A stretch of 64,000 nucleotides of DNA from Flavobacteriaceae bacterium (GTDB lineage: Bacteria > Bacteroidota > Bacteroidia > Flavobacteriales > Weeksellaceae). The notes below the pieces were generated by a model that worked only from the letters and a program-made list of their open reading frames with translations, had not been told where the DNA came from and did not search any database. The position numbers and the translations under genes were made by a program. Of this stretch, positions 1 through 8,278 are shown one piece after another; the first letter of the stretch is position 1, and each line of letters opens with the position of its first letter. The DNA is taken from assembly GCA_012522185.1 (NCBI GenBank), contig JAAYKY010000057.1, positions 37,912 to 101,911 of the forward strand, written 5' to 3'.

Positions 1-1179
1 AATATTCAATTTTATTAATTTAGAATGCTGTTTTTCAGTCAGTAAAAGAAGTGAATTCCGAACCGAAAGAATTGGAAACAATTGATTTTGCGAATCAAAA
101 AAGGATTTTAATTGCAACCAATAAGCGATTTCTCCACTTCCACCGATGTAGGAAATATTGGGTAAAATGGTTTCTTGATATAGCGGCCGCAAAATTACAT
201 TGGGACTGAATTTATCGGGATTTTTATGTAATTCTTCGATGATTTCTTCCCGGCTGAATTCGTAGTCGGTATTCAGAACTTTATAAATCCCATCTTCTTC
301 CAGAATTCGTTCACGGATATTTCCTTCGCCCAAATAAAAAAGATTGATTTCCCGAGGATTCACCTGACTGGAATATTGATTTTGACTTAGAAAATCATTG
401 GTTTGGTTCAAAATTTTAAAAGCGGTATTTTCAAGAAGATCCTCTTCAAATGCGGGAATCATTAGCTTCTTTAATTCTTTGTCATCACCGTCAATCATCA
501 AAAGCCCTTTTTCACCAAAAATTTTCTGCACGAGTTTTTGAGAAGCTTCGGTCAGGGTTTTTGAATTCAGATAAGTGGATTCAATCAATTCGCGAAGTTC
601 ATTTCCCAATTGAGAATCGGGTAGGAATTGAAAAAATTCAGCAAAAACTTCCTTTATGGAATTCAGATCCAATCTTCCCACAGCACCTTTTGCGTCTTTA
701 TGCCAAGTAAATTTATTATTTCGAAAATAAAAATGGTTGATTTCCTCGAAATCATGGTCTTCGGTGGCCATCCAAAAAACCGGTAGAAAGTGAAATTTCG
801 GGTGCTTCTGACTTAGTTCCTCTGCTGTTTTCAGAGTCTGCAAGATTTTATAAAAAAAATAAAGTGGCCCGGTAAGTAAATTGAGTTGATGTCCGGTCGT
901 AATCGTTACGGAATTGGACAGTTTGAATTTTTCTAAGTTTTCAATTTGCTTTGGATATAAATCAAATGACTTTAATTGATTTTTCAGGGCTTGATAGGTG
1001 GTTTCCCGGTACGGGAAATTTTGAATCTTGTTTTTGGTTTGTAAAATAAGATTCTCTTCGGTTGGAAATCTTTGGTACAATGAAAATGTTTCGTTTTTTT
1101 GGTTGAGATAATCCTGAATCAGTTTCGAAAACTTTCCGTATTTATTGGCATCCCAAGAAACTTTTTTTAGCAGCTCCAA
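1..1179 (-). CDS. bshC: Putative cysteine ligase BshC (bacillithiol synthesis), partial at window edge
   Basis: The minus-strand frame is open for 393 codons and runs off the left edge, so the C-terminal part is missing (the family is usually a little over 500 residues). Recognisable BshC stretches are TTGHQLNLLTGPLYFFYK, then VFWMATEDHDFEEIN, and LYLGEG/ISYIGGSGEIAYW-like segments. BshC adds cysteine to GlcN-malate in the last step of bacillithiol synthesis, which is known from Bacillus and common in Bacteroidota. No ATG lies between the upstream in-frame stop (1213-1215) and the conserved N-terminus, so I place the start at TTG 1177-1179, giving ELLKKVSWDANKYGKFSKL. Family call is firm; the start is inferred. 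Confidence 0.88.
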   Translation of the reverse strand, partial: MELLKKVSWDANKYGKFSKLIQDYLNQKNETFSLYQRFPTEENLILQTKNKIQNFPYRETTYQALKNQLKSFDLYPKQIENLEKFKLSNSVTITTGHQLNLLTGPLYFFYKILQTLKTAEELSQKHPKFHFLPVFWMATEDHDFEEINHFYFRNNKFTWHKDAKGAVGRLDLNSIKEVFAEFFQFLPDSQLGNELRELIESTYLNSKTLTEASQKLVQKIFGEKGLLMIDGDDKELKKLMIPAFEEDLLENTAFKILNQTNDFLSQNQYSSQVNPREINLFYLGEGNIRERILEEDGIYKVLNTDYEFSREEIIEELHKNPDKFSPNVILRPLYQETILPNISYIGGSGEIAYWLQLKSFFDSQNQLFPILSVRNSLLLLTEKQHSKLIKLNI

Positions 1180-1310
1180 ATTATTAGTTGATTTTAAGAT
1201 TGAACTACAAATTTACAAAGTTGAAATCATTTTGTGTCTTAAATTAATTAGTTTGTATAATTAATTCATTCTGACTAATTTAGTTAAATATTAATTTAAA
1301 AACAGAAGAA

Positions 1311-1829
1311 ATGGGATTAGGTAAGTTTTTTAAAAATTTATTTGGTGGCTCGAGTGAAAAGGGTGCCGATTTGAAAGAAGGTTTGAAAGAAAAGACAGAA
1401 AAGGTTTCGGAAAAAGCAGCCGAAGCCTTGGAAGAGGTAAAGGAAGTAGCGGATTCGGCAAAAGAAAAACTCTCAGAATCTTGGGAGGAGACCAAGGAGG
1501 TCGCTGAAAAGGTGAAGGGAAAAGCCTCTGAAACGCTGGAAAAAGTCAAAGACAAAGCTGAAGACGCTTGGGAAGACACCAAAGAAAAGGCAGAAGAATT
1601 GAAAGAAAAAGTCAAAGACAAGGCGGAAGAAACCAAAGAAAAAATTCAAGGGGCAACCGATGAGGCAAAGGAGAAAGCCGATGAAGTCTTAAGTGAAGCT
1701 GAAGAAAAAATCAAAAAAATCGAGGAAAATGTTTCAGAAAACATCGCTCAACTTGATGCGGAAATCGATGAAGTGACCCAAAGGGCCGATGATAAAATGA
1801 AAGACATCGAAGAAGAATTGAATGATTAA
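1311..1829 (+). CDS. Lys/Glu-rich, all-helical repetitive protein of unknown function
   Basis: 172 residues, extremely rich in K, E, A and D. A short amphipathic N-terminus (MGLGKFFKNLFGG) is followed by about 150 residues of degenerate 11-residue-like repeats such as EKVKDKAEDAWEDTKEKAEE. There is no signal peptide or membrane helix. The pattern resembles apolipoprotein/LEA-like or YtxH-tail helices, which bind membranes or form coiled coils, but low complexity makes any family assignment unsafe. The gene stands alone and ends at a strong hairpin shared with the convergent peptidase gene. The long open frame on the opposite strand is a by-product of the repetitive codons (GAA/AAA read as TTC/TTT). 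Confidence 0.7.
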   Translation: MGLGKFFKNLFGGSSEKGADLKEGLKEKTEKVSEKAAEALEEVKEVADSAKEKLSESWEETKEVAEKVKGKASETLEKVKDKAEDAWEDTKEKAEELKEKVKDKAEETKEKIQGATDEAKEKADEVLSEAEEKIKKIEENVSENIAQLDAEIDEVTQRADDKMKDIEEELND

Positions 1830-1870
1830 ATTCAATATGAATTTGCGGAATTCTTGAGTTAAAATCCATA

Positions 1871-1906
1871 AAAAAACTCCTGCTCTGAAAAGGGCAGGAG
1901 TTTTTT
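1871..1906. terminator. Bidirectional intrinsic terminator
   Basis: A 7-bp stem CTCCTGC / GCAGGAG with a 10-nt loop is flanked by AAAAAA on the left and TTTTTT on the right. It lies between the convergent 172-aa gene and the M16 peptidase and can terminate both. Confidence 0.9.
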
Positions 1907-1932
1907 ATGATTTGGGAAAAATAGGTAACGAA

Positions 1933-4845
1933 TTAGTATCCGAATAGTTCTTCCAAAGTCATTTCTTGGATTTCGCCCATTTGCTGTACGGCTTCCCAAT
2001 CCAAGTTTTCTTTTTTGCCAATCAAACCTACGTTGAATTGCTTGCCACGGATGTGCTGATTGAAAAATTTCTCTAAATCATTGAATGTCAATCGGGAAGT
2101 TTGTTGGTAAATATCGCGGTTGATATCATAATCAATTCCTCTGTCCTGAAGACTTAACCAATAGAAGAAAATACTTGATTTGGTGTAGCGCTGAGTGGCA
2201 ATTTGCTTTAAAGCAGCGGTTCTCGAATTCTGGAATTGATTTTCTGCTTTGGGCATCGTGTTCATTAAATCTCTCAAAGCCTCCACAGCTTGTGGAAGTT
2301 TGTTGGCTTGAGTTCCGATGTAAGCATATACATAATTGTATAGGTCTGCTTTGGATGAGTTCGCATAGAATGAATAGGCCGAATAAGCCAAAGATTTGGA
2401 CTCACGAATTTCCTGAAATATGATGGAAGACAGGCCTGAACCAAAGTACTGATTAAAAACTCCGGCAGGCGTCAATAAATCTTTGTTGAATTTCTGCTCA
2501 CGGGCACGCAAAGAGATTTCAGCCTGTACCATATCATAAGGAGTGAAATAGATTTTTCCATCAGTTGCAGGTTGTGGGTATTCTTTTGCTGCTGGAATCG
2601 GACGATTCTTTCCAAAGTTATGGTGTTTTTTCAATGCTTTTTTGGTAGCGGCTAAGTCATTTCCATAATAGAAAATTCGATGTTGATGATCGAGGAAGTT
2701 TTTTAGAATTCCTACCAATTCTTCTGGATCGATGGATTTCAACTCTTCTTCGCTCAAAATATCTCTGAAACGACTGTTTTCACCGTACATAGCAAATTGA
2801 TTCAAAGCATTTTGAATGCTGTTTTTATTGGTTTTCGCATCCTGACGTCCTTTCAGAATTTGATCCACATAATTTAAATAAGCTTGTTTATCGGCTTTTG
2901 CATTAGCCAAAAGATGTTCAAAAAGCTGAATCCCTTTTTCCATGTTCTCTTGAAGTCCGTTCAAATAAACAAAAGTCCGCTCGGAACCCGCTCCTACACC
3001 GTAATTAATTCCGATTTTATAGAATTCCTTTTTGATGTCCTCGGGGCTGTATTTGTCGGTACCCAAATAATTTAGATAATTGATGGCCAAAGAAAGTTTC
3101 TTGTCATGATCCGACCCCATTTCGGTAATATAATACAGCGAAGAGAGATTGTTTGTATTATTTTGAATGGAAAATAAATCCGCTTTTTTAAGTGTTTCTT
3201 TTTTAATGGATTTCTCAAAATCCACAAAAACCGGCTGAATGTCTTCTACCTGAAGTTTCATGAAGTTTTTATAAAACTCAGATTCATTTTCACGATTCAG
3301 GTTGATGGGTGTAATGCCCGGGTTTTCAACTCTCACCAAGTCTTTATTTTCGCCTTGTCTTTTGTAAACAATTACGTAATTGTCTTTGTAATTATCATTT
3401 GCAAATTTTACAATATCGGCTTTGGTAATTTTGGATAATTCATCAAGATCTGCCACGACTTCTGCCCAAGTTTGTTCCTGAATGAATGAATTGTACATTT
3501 CAGAAGCAAGCCAATCGGAATTTTCCAAAACTTGTTGCTGTTGCTTTTTAAAATCATTGATGACTGCTTCAATCATCCATTCATCGAAATCCCCTTTTTT
3601 GATTTTTTCAATCTGCTCAAGAATAAGATCTCTCACTTCGTCCAGAGATTGCCCCTGCCTTGGCATTCCATTGAAGATATGTGCCGAATAATCTTTCATG
3701 ATTTGAGGGGAAGCTCCGGCATATTGTGCCAATTGTTTTTGGTTGATGTTCAAATCAATCAAACCTGCAGTGCGATTGCTCAAAATCATATCCATGACAC
3801 GCAATAACTTTGCATCTTGAGTACGTGCACCGCCCACACGAAATGCAAACTGAAGACGTTCCGCAGAAGGACTGAAAACCTCCAATTCTTTTATACCTCT
3901 CAGAGGAGATTCCTGGGCAACGTATCGATTGGGTTCTGGACCTTTTTGGAAATGACCAAAATATTTATCGACAAGCTGTATCGCAGCATCAAACTCCAAA
4001 TCACCCACAAGCACTACCGCCATATTATTGGGGATATAATATTCATCAAAATACTTTTCAATCGCTACGAGTGAGGGGTTTTTCAAATGCTCGGAGGTAC
4101 CGATTGTAGTTTGGGTTCCATAGTGGCTCTCCGGGAAAAGGTTTTCCATCAAAGCATAATGGATCAATCGGAAATCATTGTCCTGCGCACGATTAAATTC
4201 TTCATAAACCGCTTCCAATTCGGTATGAAACAAACGCAAAACCAACTCCGAAAACCTTTCGGATTCAATAATCATCCATTTTTCCAATTCATTGGAAGGA
4301 ATATTATTTTTATAAACGGTTTCATCAAACCAAGTATGGGCATTCGTTCCCGTAGCACCCAATGATGAAATCAATTTGTCGTATTCATTGGCAACCGCAT
4401 ATTGGGAAGCGACATTTGAAATCGAATCGATTTGACGATAAATTTCACTTTTTTTCTCAGGATTGGATTCCGCCTTATGCGCTTCATAGAGGTCTGAGAT
4501 TTGTTTCAGGTAAACTTTTTCTTTCTCCCAGTCATGCGAACCCATTTTGGAAGTTCCCTTGAAAAGCATATGTTCAAGGTAATGCGCAAGCCCGGTATTG
4601 TCGGTTGGGTCATTGTTGGAACCAGTTCTTACAGGAATATAAGTCTGAATACGCGGCTCATCTTTGTTCTGTGCCAGATAAACTTTTAACCCATTGGGCA
4701 AAGTATAAATCCTTGTGTTGGATGGGTCATTCTCAACGATTTCATAAGAGTAACCATTGGTATCCTTTTTTTGGAGCGTTTTAAATTGTGCCAGCAAACT
4801 GGTGGACAAAATCAAACAGCCTAGAAGTGTTAGTTTTTTTATCAT
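1933..4845 (-). CDS. M16 family zinc metallopeptidase, secreted
   Basis: 970 residues with a cleavable signal peptide (about residues 1-20, ending LLAQ). The inverted zinc motif HxxEH is H88-Y-L-E91-H92 in HYLEHMLFKGT, with the downstream Glu of the family in the region ELEAVYEEFNRAQDN. The length fits a fusion of active and inactive M16 halves (two M16 N/C pairs), as in periplasmic pitrilysin-like enzymes of Bacteroidota. It probably degrades peptides in the periplasm or at the outer membrane. It is monocistronic, with its own -7 box upstream and a terminator downstream. The family is certain; the substrate is unknown. Confidence 0.93.
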   Translation of the reverse strand: MIKKLTLLGCLILSTSLLAQFKTLQKKDTNGYSYEIVENDPSNTRIYTLPNGLKVYLAQNKDEPRIQTYIPVRTGSNNDPTDNTGLAHYLEHMLFKGTSKMGSHDWEKEKVYLKQISDLYEAHKAESNPEKKSEIYRQIDSISNVASQYAVANEYDKLISSLGATGTNAHTWFDETVYKNNIPSNELEKWMIIESERFSELVLRLFHTELEAVYEEFNRAQDNDFRLIHYALMENLFPESHYGTQTTIGTSEHLKNPSLVAIEKYFDEYYIPNNMAVVLVGDLEFDAAIQLVDKYFGHFQKGPEPNRYVAQESPLRGIKELEVFSPSAERLQFAFRVGGARTQDAKLLRVMDMILSNRTAGLIDLNINQKQLAQYAGASPQIMKDYSAHIFNGMPRQGQSLDEVRDLILEQIEKIKKGDFDEWMIEAVINDFKKQQQQVLENSDWLASEMYNSFIQEQTWAEVVADLDELSKITKADIVKFANDNYKDNYVIVYKRQGENKDLVRVENPGITPINLNRENESEFYKNFMKLQVEDIQPVFVDFEKSIKKETLKKADLFSIQNNTNNLSSLYYITEMGSDHDKKLSLAINYLNYLGTDKYSPEDIKKEFYKIGINYGVGAGSERTFVYLNGLQENMEKGIQLFEHLLANAKADKQAYLNYVDQILKGRQDAKTNKNSIQNALNQFAMYGENSRFRDILSEEELKSIDPEELVGILKNFLDHQHRIFYYGNDLAATKKALKKHHNFGKNRPIPAAKEYPQPATDGKIYFTPYDMVQAEISLRAREQKFNKDLLTPAGVFNQYFGSGLSSIIFQEIRESKSLAYSAYSFYANSSKADLYNYVYAYIGTQANKLPQAVEALRDLMNTMPKAENQFQNSRTAALKQIATQRYTKSSIFFYWLSLQDRGIDYDINRDIYQQTSRLTFNDLEKFFNQHIRGKQFNVGLIGKKENLDWEAVQQMGEIQEMTLEELFGY

Positions 4846-4868
4846 TTCGTCTGTATTATTGAATCATC

Positions 4869-4876
4869 CAAAGATA
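4869..4876 (-). promoter_or_regulatory. -7 box (TATCTTTG) of the M16 peptidase gene
   Basis: Read on the minus strand the sequence is TATCTTTG, matching the Bacteroidota -7 consensus TAnnTTTG, 23 bp before the start codon. No good -33 TTTG is visible at the usual distance. Confidence 0.5.
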
Positions 4877-4973
4877 CAGAACCAAACGATAAATGAAATT
4901 AATTTAAATAATTATTTGTTGACTGTCACTTTTTTGAAAATTCATTCGTCTATAAAAACAGAAGCCTATAATT

Positions 4974-5534
4974 TTGAAGATTATTTCAATCCATAGAAAA
5001 CAAAAAGTGGAATTACTGATACCACAACTTAGAAAGCAGAACCGATTGGCTCAAAAGGAATTATTTGACCGTTCTTCTCGCAAAATGCTCAGCGTTTGCA
5101 GAAGCTATATTTCCGATTTGCATTTCGCCGAAGACTGTATGCTAAAAGGTTTTCTAAAGGTTTTCAAAAATATTGACTCCTATAAATCCCAAGGAAGCTT
5201 TGAAGGATGGATGCGAAGAATTATGGTCAATGAATGTCTGGACTTCATCCGAATGAACAAAAGTATGGTGTATCTGGATGAAATCATTCTGAAAGATGAA
5301 TCTGTTGATTTTGAAGAAGATATGTCAGGGGTCAACGCGCAGGATTTACTAGATCAGCTTCCCGAAACCTATCGTGCCGTATTTAATCTTTTTGTTTTAG
5401 AAGATTATTCGCACAAAGAAATTTCGGCTCTTTTATCCATTTCAGAAGCGACTTCTAAAACTCAATTATTAAGAGCCAAAAACAAACTGAGAGAACTGGT
5501 TCTCCAACAAAAAAACAAGGCAAATGAACAATAA
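4974..5534 (+). CDS. RNA polymerase sigma-70 factor, ECF subfamily
   Basis: 186 residues with region 2 (AQKELFDRSSRKMLSVCRSY to GSFEGWMRRIMVNECLDFIR) and region 4 helix-turn-helix (YSHKEISALLSISEATSKTQ). It directs RNA polymerase to a small regulon. The start is TTG at 4974: the resulting MKIISIH N-terminus is like that I recall for this Flavobacteriia sigma subfamily. A GTG at 5007 is the alternative. Its 3' end overlaps the following gene by 11 bp, so the two are translationally coupled, and the next product looks like the cognate membrane regulator. Confidence 0.9.
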   Translation: MKIISIHRKQKVELLIPQLRKQNRLAQKELFDRSSRKMLSVCRSYISDLHFAEDCMLKGFLKVFKNIDSYKSQGSFEGWMRRIMVNECLDFIRMNKSMVYLDEIILKDESVDFEEDMSGVNAQDLLDQLPETYRAVFNLFVLEDYSHKEISALLSISEATSKTQLLRAKNKLRELVLQQKNKANEQ

Positions 5535-6156
5535 TTTAGAAAATAACATCAAAAACCAACTGGAAAACAGAGAGATTTTAGTTTCGGAGAATGCTTGGGA
5601 AAAACTCAGAGACATGATGGACGAAAAACCAGTCGAACGCAAAATCAAACCTTGGTTCTGGATAGGGGTTGCAGCTTCGGTTGCAGTTATTATTGGATTG
5701 TTTTTCGGATTGAATTATCTGGATCCAGAATCCGAAGCTCAAATCGGAAACCCAACGCAAATAGTGATTCAGAAAACAAATCAGCCTGTAGAAGTTATTT
5801 CAAACGAAATAGAAATCGCTCAGAATGAAGTGGAAATCGAAATTCAGCCCCATGAAATTCAGTATGCCAATCATCTCAAACAAACCGAAATTCTAAAATC
5901 CTCTAAAAAAGAAATTTGGGTTGACAATTCAAATGAAAATCGGGTTGTGGAAGAAATAATCAAAGAATATACAGAACCGAAAGTGGAATTGAAAGAAGAA
6001 CCGGTAATGGCGCTAAATACCGATTCGATTTCAAAACCTACGAATAAAACCAATTATGTTGACCCGGAAATGCTCTTGTATTCCGTTGAAAACAATCAGG
6101 CCGTTCAGCAGAAAAATTCCGGTTCGCGTATGGTTCTTATCGACTTTAATAAATAG
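5524..6156 (+). CDS. Probable membrane-anchored anti-sigma factor-like protein
   Basis: 210 residues. A cytoplasmic N-terminus of about 45 residues (EILVSENAWEKLRDMMDEK) precedes one membrane helix (WFWIGVAASVAVIIGLFFGL, about 44-66) and a low-complexity, Glu/Gln-rich periplasmic tail. The N-terminal 'VSENAWEKL' pattern is common in single-pass partners encoded behind ECF sigma genes in Flavobacteriia. The 11-bp overlap with the sigma gene supports a regulator role. No zinc-binding anti-sigma motif (HxxxCxxC) is present, so the function is inferred from context. Confidence 0.7.
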   Translation: MNNNLENNIKNQLENREILVSENAWEKLRDMMDEKPVERKIKPWFWIGVAASVAVIIGLFFGLNYLDPESEAQIGNPTQIVIQKTNQPVEVISNEIEIAQNEVEIEIQPHEIQYANHLKQTEILKSSKKEIWVDNSNENRVVEEIIKEYTEPKVELKEEPVMALNTDSISKPTNKTNYVDPEMLLYSVENNQAVQQKNSGSRMVLIDFNK

Positions 6157-6187
6157 AACTCAATTAATAATTAAAAACACTTTTAAG

Positions 6188-7240
6188 ATGAAAAAATATA
6201 TCGTCTCAGGAATTCTGTGCCTTGTCGGAATGACTTTGAATGCACAAAAAATTAAATTCGATTTCAACGAAAACTCACAGACAGACGAAAGGGTAAGCCC
6301 GGCTGCGCGTGAAAAGATGGAACAATACGCCATCGAAATCAGAGAAATCGTAATCCGTGAAAAACTCGCTATGGAAACCGAAATTTCCAAAGTGGATGAA
6401 GATTTGTCACAAGGAAACATTTCCGATTCCCTGGCCGGAAATCTGAAAGCCGATATTGCGATTCGTTTTTCGGAACGCATCAATTCAGGTATTGAAGATT
6501 TAAAATTTGATTTGGATGAATTGATCAAACAACAAGTTCAATATTCGATTATGAATACCGATATCGAAAAACTCAAAGAGGAGCAAAATTCAAAAGTCGA
6601 ACAATGGCAATATAAACCTCAGAATTATATTTCCGGCTATTTATCTTATGGTATGATTCATCTCGGAGACGGCAAAAACCAAAAACTGAACGATCATTTG
6701 GGGTTTTCAAGCGGCATTGACTTCGGGTTTTTATACCATCGACAGTTCAAGAAAACAAGTCCCTTTGTATTTCTCACTGGAGCTTATTTATCCTGGCGAA
6801 CTTTGCGGTTTGACGATAATTATTTCGTAACCCGAAATTTGGATGGGCAAGTGGATTTACATCAATACGAACATCATCTCGACAAAAGCAAACTGAGAGC
6901 AACTTACATTATGATTCCGCTCGGAATTAAATACAGCACGGCCGGATTGAAAACCAAAAACGATGAAATTTATCGCGACCCCGGAAAGGGAATCGGTTTT
7001 ACAGCCAATGTTTACGGAGGATTCCGAATCTCAACCAATCATATTGTGAAAGGAAATGACATAGATTATCGCGACAAAAAAACCAATTATGAACTGAATA
7101 ATTTCGCCTACGGCGGACAGTTCACGTTGAGCATTTACAATTGGAATTTCTTTGTACGACAGGAATTCAGTCCTTATTTCAACAAAGGAAATTTCGACGA
7201 CCGAAAAATGTTACAATTCGGATTGAACCTTGGGTTTTAA
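6188..7240 (+). CDS. Secreted/outer-membrane beta-barrel-like protein
   Basis: 350 residues from ATG 6188, which gives a clear signal peptide (KKYIVSGILCLVGMTLNAQ). An upstream in-frame start at 6056 would bury this peptide and overlap the previous gene, so it is rejected. Residues about 40-150 are a charged helical segment. The C-terminal part alternates aromatic and polar residues (ISGYLSYGMIHLG to MLQFGLNLGF) and ends in an aromatic Phe, as in outer-membrane barrels. It is third in the sigma/anti-sigma operon and is probably its envelope output gene. No named family is recognised. Confidence 0.72.
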   Translation: MKKYIVSGILCLVGMTLNAQKIKFDFNENSQTDERVSPAAREKMEQYAIEIREIVIREKLAMETEISKVDEDLSQGNISDSLAGNLKADIAIRFSERINSGIEDLKFDLDELIKQQVQYSIMNTDIEKLKEEQNSKVEQWQYKPQNYISGYLSYGMIHLGDGKNQKLNDHLGFSSGIDFGFLYHRQFKKTSPFVFLTGAYLSWRTLRFDDNYFVTRNLDGQVDLHQYEHHLDKSKLRATYIMIPLGIKYSTAGLKTKNDEIYRDPGKGIGFTANVYGGFRISTNHIVKGNDIDYRDKKTNYELNNFAYGGQFTLSIYNWNFFVRQEFSPYFNKGNFDDRKMLQFGLNLGF

Positions 7241-7265
7241 ATAGATTTAAACATTATCAAATTCA

Positions 7266-7296
7266 CCTGTCAGTTCGCCAAACTGGCAGGTTTTTT
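7266..7296 (+). terminator. Intrinsic terminator of the ECF sigma operon
   Basis: A 10-bp stem CCTGTCAGTT / AACTGGCAGG (one G-U pair) with a 5-nt loop is followed by TTTTTT. It overlaps the 3' end of the convergent YkgJ-type gene. Confidence 0.85.
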
Positions 7297-7789
7297 ATTT
7301 GAAAGTCTTCATCATTTCTTCCACGACTTTATTGGCCGCCGGACAAATCAAAGTGTTTTTCAGCGTGAGATGATTGATTTGGTAGAATTTTTTTCGATCG
7401 GTATGCGGATATTCCCGACAAGCTTTGGGGCGATGTTCATAAACTGAACAATAATTATCAGAACCCAAAAATGGACAAGGAACCGACTGTAAAACATAAT
7501 CGTTTTCTTCGTCCAATCTTAAATATTTTTCGATAAATTGAGAAGGTTTCATCCGAAACAATCCTGCCAAACGTTCGATGTCTTTTTGTGTAAAAAGCGG
7601 GCCGGTGGTTTTGCAACAATTCGCACAGGAAAGACAATCGATTTCTTCGAAAACTTCCTCGTGAATTTCCAGCATTTTCCGGTCAAAATCTTTAGGCGGT
7701 TTCTGTTTGATTTTGCCTAAAAACTTTTTATGTTCGGAATGCCTTTGCTGGGCTTTCTGTTGATTTTCAATGATTAAACGATCTCCCAT
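7295..7789 (-). CDS. YkgJ-family cysteine-cluster protein
   Basis: 164 residues. The central CLSCANCCKTTGPLF motif, the later VPCPFLGSDNYCSVYEHRP and KACREYP form the Cys cluster of the YkgJ (UPF0153/CxxCxxCC) family, thought to bind zinc or an Fe-S cluster. The biochemical role is not established. The N-terminal 45 residues are charged and helical. It overlaps the upstream glycosylase gene by 16 bp, so both are probably made from one transcript. Confidence 0.85.
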   Translation of the reverse strand: MGDRLIIENQQKAQQRHSEHKKFLGKIKQKPPKDFDRKMLEIHEEVFEEIDCLSCANCCKTTGPLFTQKDIERLAGLFRMKPSQFIEKYLRLDEENDYVLQSVPCPFLGSDNYCSVYEHRPKACREYPHTDRKKFYQINHLTLKNTLICPAANKVVEEMMKTFK

Positions 7790-8202
7790 TTTTCGATTTC
7801 TCCCGGAATGACAGTAAATATTTCCGCCGGATCTATACTTTCCAAATCTTTTAATTTGTAAAACTGACTGGTATCACGGATTTCCAATTTGCGAAGCAAA
7901 TGTTTAAATTCATAGGCCATTTGTTCGTCGTTTACTTTTATATTTTGCGGAACAAATTCCCAGTTGATTTTGGATTTGTCGAATTTATAACCGCGTTTGT
8001 CAGCCTCTTTCCAAATTTCCGCCAAATATTGATGAATGGCTTCCACCGGATTTTCCATTTCCTTGAAACGAATCAATTGCGGATGATTTTTATAACCTTT
8101 GGTTTTTCCTTCCAATACATTTTTGGCCAAAAGCGTTTCCCGCCAAAGTGCAACCAAACCTTTTGCATCTAAATATTTCGGATGAAGGGACCAGAGGCGC
8201 AT
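7774..8202 (-). CDS. Pyrimidine dimer DNA glycosylase / endonuclease V-type protein
   Basis: 142 residues beginning MRLWSLHPKYLDAKGLVALW, the hallmark N-terminus of the bacterial pyrimidine-dimer DNA glycosylase (DenV-like) family. Members excise UV dimers through an N-terminal amine nucleophile and nick the abasic site. A later segment (TKGYKNHPQLIRFKE) also matches the family. It is translationally coupled to the YkgJ-type gene by a 16-bp overlap. It acts in the cytoplasm on DNA. Confidence 0.85.
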   Translation of the reverse strand: MRLWSLHPKYLDAKGLVALWRETLLAKNVLEGKTKGYKNHPQLIRFKEMENPVEAIHQYLAEIWKEADKRGYKFDKSKINWEFVPQNIKVNDEQMAYEFKHLLRKLEIRDTSQFYKLKDLESIDPAEIFTVIPGEIEKWEIV

Positions 8203-8278
8203 TTATTTTTTTAGTAAATAGTGATTCGTGAAGAGTTAATGGGAATTTTTATCTTCAATTCATCCCATTTTTAATTAA

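Noticed and set aside
1280..1636. 118-codon minus-strand frame opposite the Lys/Glu-rich gene
   Set aside because: It is Ser/Phe-rich only because GAA/AAA repeats read as TTC/TTT on the other strand; the plus-strand protein has a sensible head and a terminator in the right orientation.
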